A DNA stretch of 64,000 nucleotides from positions 30,634 to 94,633 of the forward strand of contig NZ_ANMR01000002.1 of the NCBI RefSeq assembly GCF_000338275.1, written 5' to 3'. Source of the DNA: Staphylococcus xylosus NJ. GTDB lineage: Bacteria; Bacillota; Bacilli; Staphylococcales; Staphylococcaceae. The notes beneath the pieces are model-generated. The model had not been told where the DNA came from and made no database searches. It saw nothing but the letters and a program-made list of their open reading frames with translations. The translations under genes and the position numbers were made by a program. This document shows positions 1 through 9,724 of the stretch, one piece after another (within the stretch, counting starts at the first letter, position 1; each line of letters opens with the position of its first letter).

Positions 1-401
1 TAGATATGGTCATTAATATTGGTGCGCTAAAAGACGGTCGTTTTGATGAAGTTCAAAAGGATATTGAAGGTGTAGTAGGCGCTGCTAATGGAAAAACAGT
101 TAAAGTTATTATTGAGACATGCCTATTAACAGACGAAGAGAAAGTTAAAGCATCAGAATTAAGTAAAGCAGCAGGTGCTGATTTTGTTAAAACTTCAACA
201 GGTTTTGCAGGTGGAGGTGCTACTCCAGAAGATGTAAAATTAATGAAAGATACTGTAGGAGAAGACTTAGAAGTTAAGGCTTCTGGTGGCGTGAGAAACC
301 TAAATGATTTTAACCAAATGCTTGAAGCAGGCGCTACACGTATTGGTGCAAGCGCTGGTGTTCAAATCATTCAAGGTTTAGAAAGTAATTCTGACTATTA
401 A
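1..401 (+). CDS. deoC: Deoxyribose-phosphate aldolase, C-terminal part (cut by window edge)
   Basis: Splits 2-deoxyribose-5-phosphate into glyceraldehyde-3-phosphate and acetaldehyde in the cytoplasm, the last step of deoxyribonucleoside catabolism. The reading frame is open to the left edge, so the true start lies outside; about 132 residues are visible. They open with the [10 protein letters not shown] strand of the TIM barrel. They also hold the FVKTSTGF segment, whose Lys forms the Schiff base in the class I family, and the KASGGVRN segment near the phosphate site. It lies 65 bp upstream of pdp and is followed by deoB, which together convert nucleosides to the aldolase substrate. The Met near base 6 is internal, not a start. 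Confidence 0.95.
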   Translation, partial: DMVINIGALKDGRFDEVQKDIEGVVGAANGKTVKVIIETCLLTDEEKVKASELSKAAGADFVKTSTGFAGGGATPEDVKLMKDTVGEDLEVKASGGVRNLNDFNQMLEAGATRIGASAGVQIIQGLESNSDY

Positions 402-466
402 TTGCTCATTAATCGTGGGAATATCAATGTTTTTACGTCTTTATTTGAAAAGGGAGGCCAACTCAT

Positions 467-1768
467 ATGAGAATGGTAGATATTATTGAAAAAAAACGTG
501 ATGGACAAGTATTGACTAAACAAGAGATTGAGTACTTTATTGAGGAATATACCAATGGTAATATTCCGGATTATCAAGCATCAAGTTTAGCTATGGCGAT
601 ATATTTTCAAGACATGAATGATGATGAACGTGCAGCACTAACAATGGCTATGGTGAATTCTGGTGATGTCATAGACTTATCTAATATTGATGGGATTAAG
701 GTAGATAAGCATTCAACTGGTGGCGTGGGTGATACAACTACACTAGTATTAGCACCTTTAGTAGCATCAGTAGGTGTACCTGTAGCCAAAATGAGTGGCC
801 GTGGTCTAGGACATACTGGTGGAACGATTGATAAATTAGAATCTGTAGCAGGTTTCCATGTGGAAATCAGTGAAGATAAATTTGTTAAATTAGTCAACGA
901 AGCGAAAGTCGCAGTGATAGGTCAAACAGGCAACCTTACACCAGCAGATAAAAAATTATATGGCCTTCGTGACGTTACGGGGACTGTAAATTCGATTCCA
1001 TTAATTGCTTCATCAATCATGAGTAAAAAAATTGCTGCAGGTGCAGACGCCATTGTTTTAGATGTGAAAACAGGTAATGGTGCGTTTATGAAGACAATCG
1101 AAGAAGCTGAAGCGTTGGCGCATGCAATGGTTAGTATTGGTAACAATGTAGGTAGAAATACGATGGCTATTATTTCTGATATGAGCCAACCGTTAGGCAA
1201 TGCCATAGGAAATGCTCTGGAAGTCAAAGAAGCAATTGAAACTTTACAAGGTAAAGGTCCAAAAGACCTTACAGAATTAGTGATGACACTAGGCTCACAA
1301 ATGGTCGTTGTAGGTGGTAAAGCTAAGGACTTAGACGAAGCACGACAATTGTTAGAAAATGCAATTCAAAATGGTTCAGCATTAGAAACTTTTAGAACAT
1401 TTTTAGAAAATCAAGATGGTGATGGTTCAGTTGTAGATGATGTAAAAAAATTACCACAAGCTAAATATCAAATTCAATTACCATCACCAAAGACGGGGGT
1501 TGTAACTGAAATCGTTGCAAATGAGATAGGTGTTGCTTCGATGATGTTAGGTGCAGGTAGACAAACAAAAGAAGATGATATTGATTTAAGTGTTGGTCTC
1601 GTATTGCATAAAAAAGTAGGAGACAAGGTGAATGAAGGAGAAGCACTATTAACCATTCATAGTAATAAAGAGCAAATTGATGACGTCAAAGACAAACTCA
1701 ATGAAAATATTACGATAAGTCAAACTGGTACCGAACCGACATTGATTCATAAAATTATTACTGAATAG
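467..1768 (+). CDS. pdp: Pyrimidine-nucleoside phosphorylase
   Basis: Phosphorolyses thymidine, uridine and deoxyuridine to the base and (deoxy)ribose-1-phosphate; cytoplasmic homodimer. The 433 residues are the normal length for the family. The anion-binding KHSTGGVGD motif, the [13 protein letters not shown] phosphate/nucleoside-site signature and the C-terminal alpha/beta lobe ([15 protein letters not shown]) are all present. The start at 467 ([10 protein letters not shown]) sits about 10 nt after the Shine-Dalgarno GGGAGG at 452-457; the ATG two codons later is too far away. Its ribose-1-phosphate product feeds deoB, which begins about 11 nt after its stop, so the two are surely one transcript with deoC. 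Confidence 0.97.
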   Translation: MRMVDIIEKKRDGQVLTKQEIEYFIEEYTNGNIPDYQASSLAMAIYFQDMNDDERAALTMAMVNSGDVIDLSNIDGIKVDKHSTGGVGDTTTLVLAPLVASVGVPVAKMSGRGLGHTGGTIDKLESVAGFHVEISEDKFVKLVNEAKVAVIGQTGNLTPADKKLYGLRDVTGTVNSIPLIASSIMSKKIAAGADAIVLDVKTGNGAFMKTIEEAEALAHAMVSIGNNVGRNTMAIISDMSQPLGNAIGNALEVKEAIETLQGKGPKDLTELVMTLGSQMVVVGGKAKDLDEARQLLENAIQNGSALETFRTFLENQDGDGSVVDDVKKLPQAKYQIQLPSPKTGVVTEIVANEIGVASMMLGAGRQTKEDDIDLSVGLVLHKKVGDKVNEGEALLTIHSNKEQIDDVKDKLNENITISQTGTEPTLIHKIITE

Positions 1769-1779
1769 GAGTGAACGTC

Positions 1780-2967
1780 ATGACTACACCATTCAAACGT
1801 GTACATTTAATTGTCATGGACTCAGTTGGTATTGGAGAAGGACCTGATGCCAAAGCCTTTAATGATGAAGGCAGCCATACATTAAAACACACATTAGCAG
1901 GATTTAATCAAAACTTGCCTAACTTACAAAAGCTGGGATTAGGTAACATTGACCCTTTGCCAATTATTGAACAAGAGTCACAACCACAAGCGTTTTATAC
2001 TAAAATGAGTGAAGCGTCAGTGGGTAAAGATACAATGACTGGTCATTGGGAAATTATGGGCCTAAATATAATGCAGCCCTTCAAAGTATATCCAGAAGGC
2101 TTTCCTGAAGAACTCGTTAGTGAAATAGAATCATTAACTGGTCGTAAAGTTGTGGCAAATCGTCCTGCCTCAGGAACTCAGATTATTGATGAGTGGGGAG
2201 AGCATCAAATGAAAACGGGTGATTTGATAGTATATACATCAGCGGATCCTGTGCTTCAAATTGCTGCGCATGAAGATATAATACCTTTAGAAGAGTTATA
2301 CGATATATGTGAGAAGGTTAGAGAGTTAACTAAAGATCCAAAATATTTGATAGGTAGAATTATTGCCAGACCATATATAGGTGAGCCTGGTTCGTTTAAA
2401 AGAACTTCCAATAGACACGATTATGCCTTGAAACCGTTCGGAAGAACAGTAATGAATGAATTAAAAGATAACGGTTATGATGTGATAGCCCTAGGTAAAA
2501 TCAACGACATCTTTGATGGAGAAGGCGTGACAGAATCAATTCGTACTAAAGATAATATGGATGGTATGGATAAATTAGTTGAAACAGTACAACGAGACTT
2601 TAATGGTATGAGTTTCTTAAATCTTGTTGATTTCGATGCCTTATATGGCCATCGTCGTGATAAAGGTGGTTACGCACAAGCTCTTAAAGAGTTTGATGAG
2701 CGTCTGCCAGAACTTATTAATCATTTGCAAGAAGACGACTTAGTGATTATTACAGCCGACCATGGAAATGATCCGACTGCAGACGGCACAGATCATACAA
2801 GAGAGTTTGTACCAGTATTGATGTTTAGTCCGAAAATTAAAGACTACCATGAATTAACAGTCGATAACACATTCAGTTCTTTAGGAGCGACGATTGCTGA
2901 TAACTTTGGTGTGAAATTACCAGAGTTTGGCAGAAGTTACTTAAAAGAAATGGGTGTTGAAAAGTGA
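1780..2967 (+). CDS. deoB: Phosphopentomutase
   Basis: Interconverts (deoxy)ribose-1-phosphate and the 5-phosphate, linking Pdp to DeoC; a Mn-dependent member of the alkaline phosphatase superfamily. Metal ligands are visible in VMDSVGIGE near the N terminus and in [19 protein letters not shown] near the C terminus. The nucleophile region [12 protein letters not shown] carries the catalytic Thr. I place the start at the ATG at 1780, with AGGAG 8 nt upstream. The GTG at 1771 is in frame but overlaps that Shine-Dalgarno. The product is 395 residues, typical for the family. Its stop overlaps the GTG start of the next gene. Confidence 0.96.
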   Translation: MTTPFKRVHLIVMDSVGIGEGPDAKAFNDEGSHTLKHTLAGFNQNLPNLQKLGLGNIDPLPIIEQESQPQAFYTKMSEASVGKDTMTGHWEIMGLNIMQPFKVYPEGFPEELVSEIESLTGRKVVANRPASGTQIIDEWGEHQMKTGDLIVYTSADPVLQIAAHEDIIPLEELYDICEKVRELTKDPKYLIGRIIARPYIGEPGSFKRTSNRHDYALKPFGRTVMNELKDNGYDVIALGKINDIFDGEGVTESIRTKDNMDGMDKLVETVQRDFNGMSFLNLVDFDALYGHRRDKGGYAQALKEFDERLPELINHLQEDDLVIITADHGNDPTADGTDHTREFVPVLMFSPKIKDYHELTVDNTFSSLGATIADNFGVKLPEFGRSYLKEMGVEK

Positions 2968-3317
2968 ATAAAATAACGAGAGTAATTTTTGGTATTGTTT
3001 TTAGTATCGCTGGTATTTTGCATTTTAAAGACGAACAAAAATTTAGAGCGATCATACCAACATACCTTCCGTTTAGAAAAGCGGCAGTATTAATCACTGG
3101 TGTGTTTGAAGTGGTTTTTGGTTTGTTATTGCTAGCTCGCAAACCTTCGACATGCTTGAAAAAGGCTATCATTGCGTTTTTATTGGCTGTGTTTCCAGCT
3201 AATATATACATGGCGCGTAACAATATTCCATTAGGCGGTAAAGAACTGCCTAAGTGGGCGTTGTATGGTAGACTTCCGCTACAGTTTGTCATGATTAAAA
3301 TGATAAGTAAACTATAA
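2964..3317 (+). CDS. DoxX-like small membrane protein
   Basis: A 117-residue, very hydrophobic protein. Predicted membrane segments lie at about residues 5-21, 40-58 and 65-82, with a basic loop after the first ([15 protein letters not shown]). The pattern [13 protein letters not shown] and the loop following helix 1 match the DoxX-like/DUF family found in many bacteria, whose biochemical role is not settled. It starts at a GTG whose last two bases overlap the deoB stop, so it is translated by coupling to deoB and closes the deo operon. A terminator follows about 20 nt later. Its tie to nucleoside catabolism is positional only. Confidence 0.75.
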   Translation: MNKITRVIFGIVFSIAGILHFKDEQKFRAIIPTYLPFRKAAVLITGVFEVVFGLLLLARKPSTCLKKAIIAFLLAVFPANIYMARNNIPLGGKELPKWALYGRLPLQFVMIKMISKL

Positions 3318-3338
3318 GTTATTAGTTTGAATAAATAG

Positions 3339-3388
3339 AAACGCTTCAAAGTGTACATTAAAGAATGTCTGCTTCGAAGCGTTTTTTT
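3339..3388 (+). terminator. Rho-independent terminator of the deo operon
   Basis: A 9-bp stem (AAACGCTTC pairing with GAAGCGTTT) is followed by a run of seven T. An inner ACATT/AATGT pairing shortens the apparent 28-nt loop. It lies just after the DoxX-like gene. Confidence 0.85.
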
Positions 3389-3438
3389 GCGTAGCGATAA
3401 GATTGTTATATTTACTATTAATAAATTTATGATTTATA

Positions 3439-3488
3439 AAAAAGAAGGGGTTAGGCATGAAAGTGCATGCTTAACCTCTTCTTTTTTG
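3439..3488. terminator. Bidirectional terminator between the deo operon and luxS
   Basis: A long, nearly perfect stem (AAGAAGGGGTTAGGCATG against CATGCTTAACCTCTTCTT) with a short loop. It is flanked by A-rich sequence on the left and T-rich on the right, so it works in both directions. On the minus strand it ends luxS, whose stop is about 55 nt away. Confidence 0.85.
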
Positions 3489-3542
3489 TTGATAATAAGT
3501 AATTGCTCATGTTCTATCTTTTGTAGAGACTCCAGTTTAAAG

Positions 3543-4013
3543 TTACTTACTTTCACCATAAATATCATGCCATTCATCTTTTTTATCTAAAAATGTTTGC
3601 GCGATTTCCTTTGCGCCTTCTAATGAATGACTTGCTGCCCAACCACATTGTACTTCATTACAAGCCGGTACCTCTGTAGCATTTAATACGTCTTGAATTG
3701 TTTTTTCGATGATTTGTAGTACATCTTTATAATCATCATGGTTGATGAATGAAACGTAAAAGCCAGTCTGACATCCCATTGGACTGATATCAACGACTTT
3801 ATCTGAATGATTACGGATATTTTCAGCCATAAGATGTTCTAGTGAATGTAATCCTGGCATATCCATGTGCTCTTTATTTGGTTGTTTGAAACGAATATCA
3901 TATTTATGAATAACATCTCCGTTTGCGCCTTCCATTTTTCCTGCGAGTCTTACAAATGGCGCAGATACAATTGTGTGGTCTAAATTGAAGCTTTCAACAT
4001 TCATTTTTGGCAT
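3543..4013 (-). CDS. luxS: S-ribosylhomocysteine lyase (AI-2 synthase)
   Basis: Cleaves S-ribosylhomocysteine to homocysteine and 4,5-dihydroxy-2,3-pentanedione, the precursor of autoinducer 2, closing the activated methyl cycle. The 156-residue protein has the metal-binding HSLEH motif (His56, His60) and Cys123 in the NEVQCGW segment. It also has the catalytic Cys81 in PMGCQTGFY and Glu59, the family's general acid/base. A strong Shine-Dalgarno AGGAGG lies 8 nt before the ATG on the minus strand. It is monocistronic and convergent with the deo operon, sharing the bidirectional terminator. No pfs gene is adjacent, as usual in Firmicutes. Confidence 0.98.
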   Translation of the reverse strand: MPKMNVESFNLDHTIVSAPFVRLAGKMEGANGDVIHKYDIRFKQPNKEHMDMPGLHSLEHLMAENIRNHSDKVVDISPMGCQTGFYVSFINHDDYKDVLQIIEKTIQDVLNATEVPACNEVQCGWAASHSLEGAKEIAQTFLDKKDEWHDIYGESK

Positions 4014-4289
4014 GGTGTTATCCTCCTAATATTTTACATAAACTAATTGTAACAAGACCAAACAGTATTTACAATTTCTGTATTTGGGTAAACTCATAGA
4101 ATAGCTAACAATTATTATAAATTTCAGAAAATTAATGACAGAATCCAACAAACCCGATAGAATAAGTAATAATTAAAACAGGTTTTGTACATTATGAATT
4201 ATAAATTGTGTTATTAAATAAATTACTTATTGCGTTTCATTTTAGTGTTCATCGCTATAAAGGCAATATTAGGAGGGCGTATTTATACT

Positions 4290-5474
4290 ATGGAAAACAA
4301 ACAAATTATTTTAGATTACATAGAAAATGATAAATATAAATTTTTGGAAATGAGCCATCAAATACATCAAAGACCTGAATTAGGAAATGAAGAAATTTTT
4401 GCATCTAGATCACTAATTGAAATGTTAGACAGCAATGATTTTGAAGTCGAAACGGATATCGCTGGTCATGCTACTGGTTTCATAGCTAGATATGAATCAG
4501 ATTTACCGGGTCCTACAATAGGATTCTTAGCAGAATATGATGCATTACCAGGTTTAGGTCATGCTTGTGGTCACAATATTATTGGAACGGCAAGTACTTT
4601 TGCGGGTATCGCGTTGAAACAACTCATAAATAAAATTGGAGGAAAAGTTATTGTACTTGGATGCCCAGCTGAAGAAGGTGGAGAAAACGGGAGCGCTAAA
4701 GCAACTTATGTTAAAGAAGGTGTTATTGACGAATTAGATATTGCGTTAATGGTGCATCCCGGTAATGAAACTTATAGAACGATTAATACATTGGCTGTAG
4801 ATGTTTTAGATATTAAATTTTATGGTAAAAGTACACATGCTTCTGAAAATGCTGATGAAGCTAGAAATGCATTAGACGCAATGATTTCTTATTTTAATGG
4901 TGTAGCACAATTAAGACAACATATTAAAAATGGACAACGTGTACATGGTGTCATATTAGACGGTGGTAAGGCGGCTAATATTATTCCGGACTATACGCAT
5001 GCACGTTTTTATACAAGAGCAACTTCGCGTCAAGAATTAGATATATTAACAGAACGAGTAGGACAAATTGCAAAAGGTGCAGCCATTCAAACTGAATGCG
5101 ATTATGAATTTGGACCAATACAAAATGGTGTAAATGAATTTATAAAATCTTCTAAACTAGATGATTTGTTTGCAAAATATGCAACTGAAATGGGAGAAGC
5201 TGTTATAGATGATGATTTTGGGTATGGTTCAACAGATACGGGGAACGTAAGTCATATTGTACCTACAATACATCCTCATATTAAAATAGGATCTCGTAAT
5301 TTAGTTGGCCACACGCATAGATTTCGTGAAGCTGCAGCAAGTACACAAGGTGATAATGCCTTAATTAGAGGCACAAAGATTCTTGCCTTAATGGGTTTAG
5401 AATTAATCACTAATAAATCGTTGTTTGATGAAATTATCGAGCAACACCGATATATAAAGGAGCATAAAAAATGA
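4290..5474 (+). CDS. M20 family metallohydrolase (amidohydrolase/peptidase)
   Basis: A cytoplasmic zinc hydrolase of the M20D/amidohydrolase type; the substrate is unknown. The 394 residues carry the family signatures in order: HQIHQRPELGNEE near the N terminus, AEYDALPGLGHACGHN (metal site), CPAEEGGENGSAKA (metal-bridging Glu), the dimerisation lid with KSTHASENADEARNALDA, and the late GSTDTGNVSH and HTHRF segments. I chose the ATG at 4290. An AGGAGG lies upstream at 4271-4276 with a longish 13-nt gap; a further in-frame ATG at 4230 lacks a ribosome site. The stop overlaps the next start as ATGA, so it is coupled to the ATP-grasp gene. This suggests the two act on the same amide- or peptide-containing compound (inference). 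Confidence 0.9.
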   Translation: MENKQIILDYIENDKYKFLEMSHQIHQRPELGNEEIFASRSLIEMLDSNDFEVETDIAGHATGFIARYESDLPGPTIGFLAEYDALPGLGHACGHNIIGTASTFAGIALKQLINKIGGKVIVLGCPAEEGGENGSAKATYVKEGVIDELDIALMVHPGNETYRTINTLAVDVLDIKFYGKSTHASENADEARNALDAMISYFNGVAQLRQHIKNGQRVHGVILDGGKAANIIPDYTHARFYTRATSRQELDILTERVGQIAKGAAIQTECDYEFGPIQNGVNEFIKSSKLDDLFAKYATEMGEAVIDDDFGYGSTDTGNVSHIVPTIHPHIKIGSRNLVGHTHRFREAAASTQGDNALIRGTKILALMGLELITNKSLFDEIIEQHRYIKEHKK

Positions 5475-6676
5475 CTAATCAAAGCTCTCTGCATCCTCAA
5501 TTAACACTTAGTGATCTATATGATTCTAGTATTGTCTATACTTCACGGCCATCATATGTTTCGAACCCTTGGTTAGAACCTGAAGAACATCAGTCCAATT
5601 TTCTAACTGGTAGAGAGCTCATCATTGCTAACCAAATGCCTGTAATAGTACACGAGGCATGTGTTACAAATAAATTGAAAATTTTGTTTGAAGCTGTAGG
5701 TAAAGCCATGCCTACAAACATTATTCAATTTAATAATCGAAGAAGTTATGAACAAGTGATCCAAGATTTAGCATTGAATGACAATAAAAAAATATATTTT
5801 CAATATATTCATGGTGAAGATATTGTAAACAAAGCGTATTATGCATTAAATAAAGATGTTTTTATGGCTTTAAATAATAAAGCACGTATCCCAGAGTGGA
5901 CTAATTACAAATATTTACCTAAAAGAGAAGTTGTAGCCATTGATGATTTTCGCCACGCAGTTTCTTTTTGGGAATTTCCATTTGTATTAAAACCAGGCGA
6001 CGACTTACCTACAGCAGGTGGATATGGCGTTATGATTTGTAATGATGAAAAAGATTTAGACCAAGCTAAAATCCGAATTGAGCAAGCCAAAAGCGAAACA
6101 GACACAATTATTATAGAACAAAAAGTAGAAATAGTTACGAATTATTGCGTGCAATATGCATATTCTAAATATACAGGTATTCAATATATTGGTACATCTG
6201 ATCAAATTACAGATGATTATGGTTCTTACAAAGGCAACCAAAATACACATGATGTTCCACAATCAGTGATTCAAGCTGGCAGAGAGATAATGGAAATAGG
6301 TGTTGCGAAAGGGTATTTTGGTATTGCTGGATTCGATTTGTTGTTAGATAAGAATGGTGAAGTATTTGCCATAGATTTAAATTTTAGACAAAACGGTTCA
6401 ACGAGTATGTTATTGTTAGAACCTATGTTGCAAGGCAAATATCATAAATTCTTTAGTTATATAGCGCCAGATAATTGCGATAATGAACATTTTTTCAAAG
6501 TAATTGAGAAATATGTAAATAAAGGCGTATTGTTCCCATTATCTTATTACGATGGTGACTGGTATAAGAATGAAGTTGTTCAATCAAGGTTTGGTTGTAT
6601 TTGGCATGGAGAAAGCCAAGCCTTAGTGGAATCTATGGAGCGACAGTTTTTAGAAGAACTGAAAAATAACCTATAG
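5471..6676 (+). CDS. ATP-grasp domain protein, substrate unknown
   Basis: A 401-residue protein with an ATP-grasp fold in its central and C-terminal part. The FPFVLKPGDDLPTAGGYGV strand has the ATP-binding Lys and a Gly-rich loop (about residues 169-190). IIIEQKVEI is the adenine hinge. The magnesium site is in EVFAIDLNFRQNGSTS (about residues 301-316). The N-terminal 120 residues contain TSRPSYVSNPW and HEACVTNKLKILFEAVG, which I do not match to a named family. ATP-grasp enzymes usually join a carboxylate to an amine or thiol through an acyl phosphate. It is coupled (ATGA overlap) to the M20 hydrolase, so a make/break pair acting on one amide is conceivable. A carboxylate-amine ligase is the safest label. 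Confidence 0.75.
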   Translation: MTNQSSLHPQLTLSDLYDSSIVYTSRPSYVSNPWLEPEEHQSNFLTGRELIIANQMPVIVHEACVTNKLKILFEAVGKAMPTNIIQFNNRRSYEQVIQDLALNDNKKIYFQYIHGEDIVNKAYYALNKDVFMALNNKARIPEWTNYKYLPKREVVAIDDFRHAVSFWEFPFVLKPGDDLPTAGGYGVMICNDEKDLDQAKIRIEQAKSETDTIIIEQKVEIVTNYCVQYAYSKYTGIQYIGTSDQITDDYGSYKGNQNTHDVPQSVIQAGREIMEIGVAKGYFGIAGFDLLLDKNGEVFAIDLNFRQNGSTSMLLLEPMLQGKYHKFFSYIAPDNCDNEHFFKVIEKYVNKGVLFPLSYYDGDWYKNEVVQSRFGCIWHGESQALVESMERQFLEELKNNL

Positions 6677-6750
6677 GCGCATTGATTGATGAATACATTT
6701 AATTTTATCAGTGATTGTAACCAGCTAATGTAACTATAATAGTAAGCTTA

Positions 6751-6822
6751 AGACGCCATTGTAGTAGTTGTTGTTTGTTGTCACATTTCTATCATGAATG
6801 TCTATTGTATAGCGTCTCGTTT
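6751..6822 (+). terminator. Possible distal stem-loop after the ATP-grasp gene
   Basis: AGACGC at 6751-6756 can pair with GCGTCT at 6812-6817, with partial further pairing inside (CCATTGTAG region against CTATTGTATA), followed by the T-rich CGTTTATTAT. The T-run is poor, so this could equally be a structured leader of the next gene. Confidence 0.35.
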
Positions 6823-6905
6823 ATTATCGGCGATTGACTAGAGCCATGCAGTCCTTTATATTCTTAATATAGGTAAATTATTATGAATGGATTGAAGGTG
6901 TTTTG

Positions 6906-7571
6906 ATGTCTTATAAAGAAAGTTCATTTTTTAAAGAAATATTAATTAATGAAGTGTTTTATGTAGCAACGGAAGCAAAGGAATTAATCAGACAAGAAGT
7001 AGATGAAAATAAAGTCGTATGTACTTGGACTGATAAAGAGACTGCCGAAGCTTACTTGAAAAAGCAAAAAATTGATTACGATAAAATTAAAAAGATAGAT
7101 ATCGATCGTTTTGTAACTTATGAAATCGATAATGTCTTTAGCGATAACGAACAAGTATTGATGAACCCTACTTCTGAGAAAGATGGTGAGCTTATACCAA
7201 TCGCAGAAGCTACGGATGAATTAATGTCTGATTTAGATAATATTCGTTTAAAAGAATTTGTTAAGGATGTTGCAAAAGAAGACGCAGTGTTTGGTTTGAC
7301 AAATAAAAACGTTAAGCAATTCCTTATGATTAGTGATGAATCACATCAAAGACCTAATATCATGCCTGTATGGAGTATCAAAAAAAGAGCTGAGAAGGTA
7401 AGAGATGAAGATTTTGAAGAGTGTGACATTATAGAAGTAGAAGGTGAAGTATTCGCTGAATGGTTAGATAACTTACGAGATGACGATAACGCGGTTGCAA
7501 TCGATTTGAAACCAGGCGTTTTAGGTAGTGTAGTACCTGCACAAAAAGTATTGGATCAGCTTCCTTTTTAA
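6906..7571 (+). CDS. DUF2750-domain protein, function unknown
   Basis: A soluble, acidic protein of 221 residues with no signal peptide or membrane segment. It looks like two copies of a short module. Each pairs a FYVATEAKE/VFGLTNKN strand with a later CTWTDKETAEAYL or MPVWSIKKRAEKV segment and an IDIDRFV/IEVEGEVFAEWLDNL stretch. This fits the DUF2750 family, whose role is unknown. The ATG at 6906 has AAGGTG 5 nt upstream; a TTG codon directly before it is in frame but less likely. It stands alone between the ATP-grasp gene and the convergent coaW, and ends at a shared terminator. Confidence 0.8.
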   Translation: MSYKESSFFKEILINEVFYVATEAKELIRQEVDENKVVCTWTDKETAEAYLKKQKIDYDKIKKIDIDRFVTYEIDNVFSDNEQVLMNPTSEKDGELIPIAEATDELMSDLDNIRLKEFVKDVAKEDAVFGLTNKNVKQFLMISDESHQRPNIMPVWSIKKRAEKVRDEDFEECDIIEVEGEVFAEWLDNLRDDDNAVAIDLKPGVLGSVVPAQKVLDQLPF

Positions 7572-7574
7572 AAT

Positions 7575-7617
7575 AAAAGGGCTCTAAGACATGAAAATAT
7601 GTCTCGGGGCCCTTTTA
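7575..7617. terminator. Bidirectional terminator between the DUF2750 gene and coaW
   Basis: Stem AAAAGGGCTCTAAGACAT against ATGTCTCGGGGCCCTTTT with a 6-nt loop. A-run on the left and T-run on the right serve both converging genes. Confidence 0.88.
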
Positions 7618-7654
7618 ACTTTATAGACAGTAAAGAACTTAAATAAAATTAAGC

Positions 7655-8452
7655 TTATAAATGAATAGCACCTAGAGCACCTGAAAAGGCGCCGTGTTCG
7701 ATATAATACGGTTTGAAGCCTCTTAATACTGTATAGTCTTTAACGACCTCTTTTAATAATTCATTATTATGAAATGACGAACCGATATATGCAACGTTTT
7801 CTGTGTTATGCTCTCTAGCTACAGTAATAGACATTGTAGTAATAACTTCACCGACGACACCTATAACAGAGGCTAGTTTATCTGCTTCTGTAAAGTTAGT
7901 ATCTAAATTATGTAAGACATTACCAAAGTTTGCTGCTGTTAAATCACCAGAGATTGGTGGCTCACTATCTTTGTAAATGTGTTTTACTTTCAAGTCAATG
8001 ATATCTCTATTACCATTTTGAGCAGTATCAGTTAAAGTTTTATAGTCTTTGATTCCAGTCAATAAGTAACCTAGGCCTTGTATCATACCGCCACCTGTAC
8101 CAACGCCGCCAACTCGCTGTTGACTGTTTCCGTTAGAAAAATGTATAGAAGTGCCTGTACCTACATTTGTGAAAATGTAGTCATCTAAAAAGTGTCCTTG
8201 TTCTTCAAGTAGTATTTCCAGCCCTTTAGCAGCAGCATCAAACTCAATAAATATACGTGTATCAAAATTTAATTTTTCATTTATGAGTGCAGCTTGACCG
8301 CCTGTCAAGCTAATACTTTCACAGTCTTGTTGGTTCAACCATTTTATGACATCATCGATTTCCGTTGTTAATCTTGTGTTATATTCACGTTTACCGGCAT
8401 AATCTTGAACAATTTTAATAAGCGTCCCACCAGCATCGATGCCAATTTTCAT
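7655..8452 (-). CDS. coaW: Type II pantothenate kinase
   Basis: Phosphorylates pantothenate, the first step of coenzyme A synthesis. The type II (eukaryote-like) form in staphylococci is not feedback-inhibited by CoA, which fits their reliance on CoA as a low-molecular-weight thiol. The 265 residues have the ASKHA-fold phosphate-1 loop at the N terminus ([14 protein letters not shown]), the second phosphate loop ([10 protein letters not shown]) and the [17 protein letters not shown] glycine-rich stretch. A later [13 protein letters not shown] segment completes the fold. Length matches the S. aureus enzyme. A good Shine-Dalgarno (AGGAGG) precedes the ATG on the minus strand. It is monocistronic. 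Confidence 0.95.
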   Translation of the reverse strand: MKIGIDAGGTLIKIVQDYAGKREYNTRLTTEIDDVIKWLNQQDCESISLTGGQAALINEKLNFDTRIFIEFDAAAKGLEILLEEQGHFLDDYIFTNVGTGTSIHFSNGNSQQRVGGVGTGGGMIQGLGYLLTGIKDYKTLTDTAQNGNRDIIDLKVKHIYKDSEPPISGDLTAANFGNVLHNLDTNFTEADKLASVIGVVGEVITTMSITVAREHNTENVAYIGSSFHNNELLKEVVKDYTVLRGFKPYYIEHGAFSGALGAIHL

Positions 8453-8754
8453 CTAAAATTCCTCCTAAAAAATTTCCATTTTAACTAATAGTATAATAAA
8501 ATTTAAGAAAATCAACTATGAATTTGCTAGAGGACCAATTTCTTCACTTGAAGTAAGCATTAGTTTATATAAAGTAGACATGCAAAAGATATATGCAAAT
8601 ATTTTATTTTTTCAATAGGTATTTTGATAGTTAAAATACTAATTATTAATAGAGCAATGAATAGCTTTTTAAATTAATTCCAGATTTATAGATTATTTTA
8701 TGCGTAATAGTGGTATTAATAATTACTACTACGTTTTAAATAGGGGATATTAAA
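8453..8754. other. Intergenic region between divergent coaW and the GNAT gene
   Basis: About 300 bp, strongly AT-rich, between two divergently read genes. It must hold the promoters of both, but I see no convincing paired -35/-10 hexamers and no open frame with a ribosome site. No strong hairpin is present. Confidence 0.5.
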
Positions 8755-9615
8755 ATGGTGATTAAGCAAAAATTTGAAAATATTATAGTACAAGAGTTTG
8801 AAGAGAAGTATAGACAGGCTCTTTATGAGTTTAATTTAAATGAGCGTCAACAAATCTATTCTTCTTTACCGAAAGATGTGTTAGATGATGCAATAAATGA
8901 TGAGGATAGGATTGCCAATATTGCACTAAATAAAGCGGGAGATGTTGTTGGTTTTTTTGTGCTACATCAATATTATCAACATGAAGGATATGATACACCT
9001 AGCCAAGTTATTTATGTTAGGTCTTTATCCGTAAATGAAGATTACCAAGGCTATGGCTACGGCACAAAGATGATGATGTATTTGCCTCAATATGTTCAAG
9101 ATTTATTTCCGAATTTTAACCACTTATATCTTGTGGTTGATGCAGAGAACAAAGGTGCATGGAATGTATATGAACGTGCAGGTTTTATGCATGCTGCAAC
9201 GAAAGAAGAAGGGCCAATTGGTAAAGAGCGATTATATTATTTAGATTTAGATTCTAAGCATGTCTCATCTTTAAAGTTAAAGCCAAATACAGATGAACAA
9301 CCCTTTAACATATACATCATAGACTTAATAAAAGATGGGCAAAAAGTTGGCTTTATAGCTATAGAGAGACATGATGGACGAATGAATATTTCTAAGATTG
9401 AAGTAAATAAAGATAAGAGACATCATGGTATTGCAGAAAGCGCCTTGAGACAATTAGCAACATATGTTAGAAAGCATTTTAATGATGTAGAACTTTTGAC
9501 AATTACTCTCTATGGAGAGAATAATGAATTAAAGTCACTATGTATAAATAGTAATTTTGTTGAAATTGAGGCGGCTGATGACTTTATTGTCTTTGAAAAA
9601 TATATAAATTACTAA
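8755..9615 (+). CDS. GNAT family N-acetyltransferase with two GNAT modules
   Basis: The 286 residues consist of two acetyltransferase-like halves. The N-terminal half has the acetyl-CoA motif A as VNEDYQGYGYGTKMM (about residues 97-111), followed by VVDAENKGAWNVYERAGF, the classic motif B ending. The second half (about 185-286) has a degenerate motif A, VNKDKRHHGIAESALRQL, and CINSNFVEIE. The substrate is unknown. The ATG at 8755 follows a weak GGGGAT site. It lies upstream of rpoE in the same orientation, as in other staphylococci, but 109 bp separate them and rpoE probably has its own promoter. Confidence 0.85.
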   Translation: MVIKQKFENIIVQEFEEKYRQALYEFNLNERQQIYSSLPKDVLDDAINDEDRIANIALNKAGDVVGFFVLHQYYQHEGYDTPSQVIYVRSLSVNEDYQGYGYGTKMMMYLPQYVQDLFPNFNHLYLVVDAENKGAWNVYERAGFMHAATKEEGPIGKERLYYLDLDSKHVSSLKLKPNTDEQPFNIYIIDLIKDGQKVGFIAIERHDGRMNISKIEVNKDKRHHGIAESALRQLATYVRKHFNDVELLTITLYGENNELKSLCINSNFVEIEAADDFIVFEKYINY

Positions 9616-9724
9616 ATGCGATTGCGAAATCAAGCATTGTCATTTATAATTTACATTTGTTATTATTACTTATGATAAACTTAGTACTGATTTGGATAAA
9701 TGCCTTTGAAAGGAAGAATAAATA

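Noticed and set aside
607..897. Minus-strand open frame of 96 codons inside pdp
   Set aside because: It lies wholly opposite a conserved enzyme gene, has no ribosome site, and its composition is that of a mirror frame.
2873..3358. Minus-strand open frame of 161 codons opposite the end of deoB and the DoxX-like gene
   Set aside because: It runs across a terminator and over two genes with better evidence; no ribosome site.
3351..3590. Plus-strand frame of 79 codons after the deo operon
   Set aside because: It runs through two terminators and into luxS on the other strand; no ribosome site.
4230..4289. Longer N terminus of the M20 hydrolase
   Set aside because: No ribosome site before 4230; the extra residues are hydrophobic and unlike the family.
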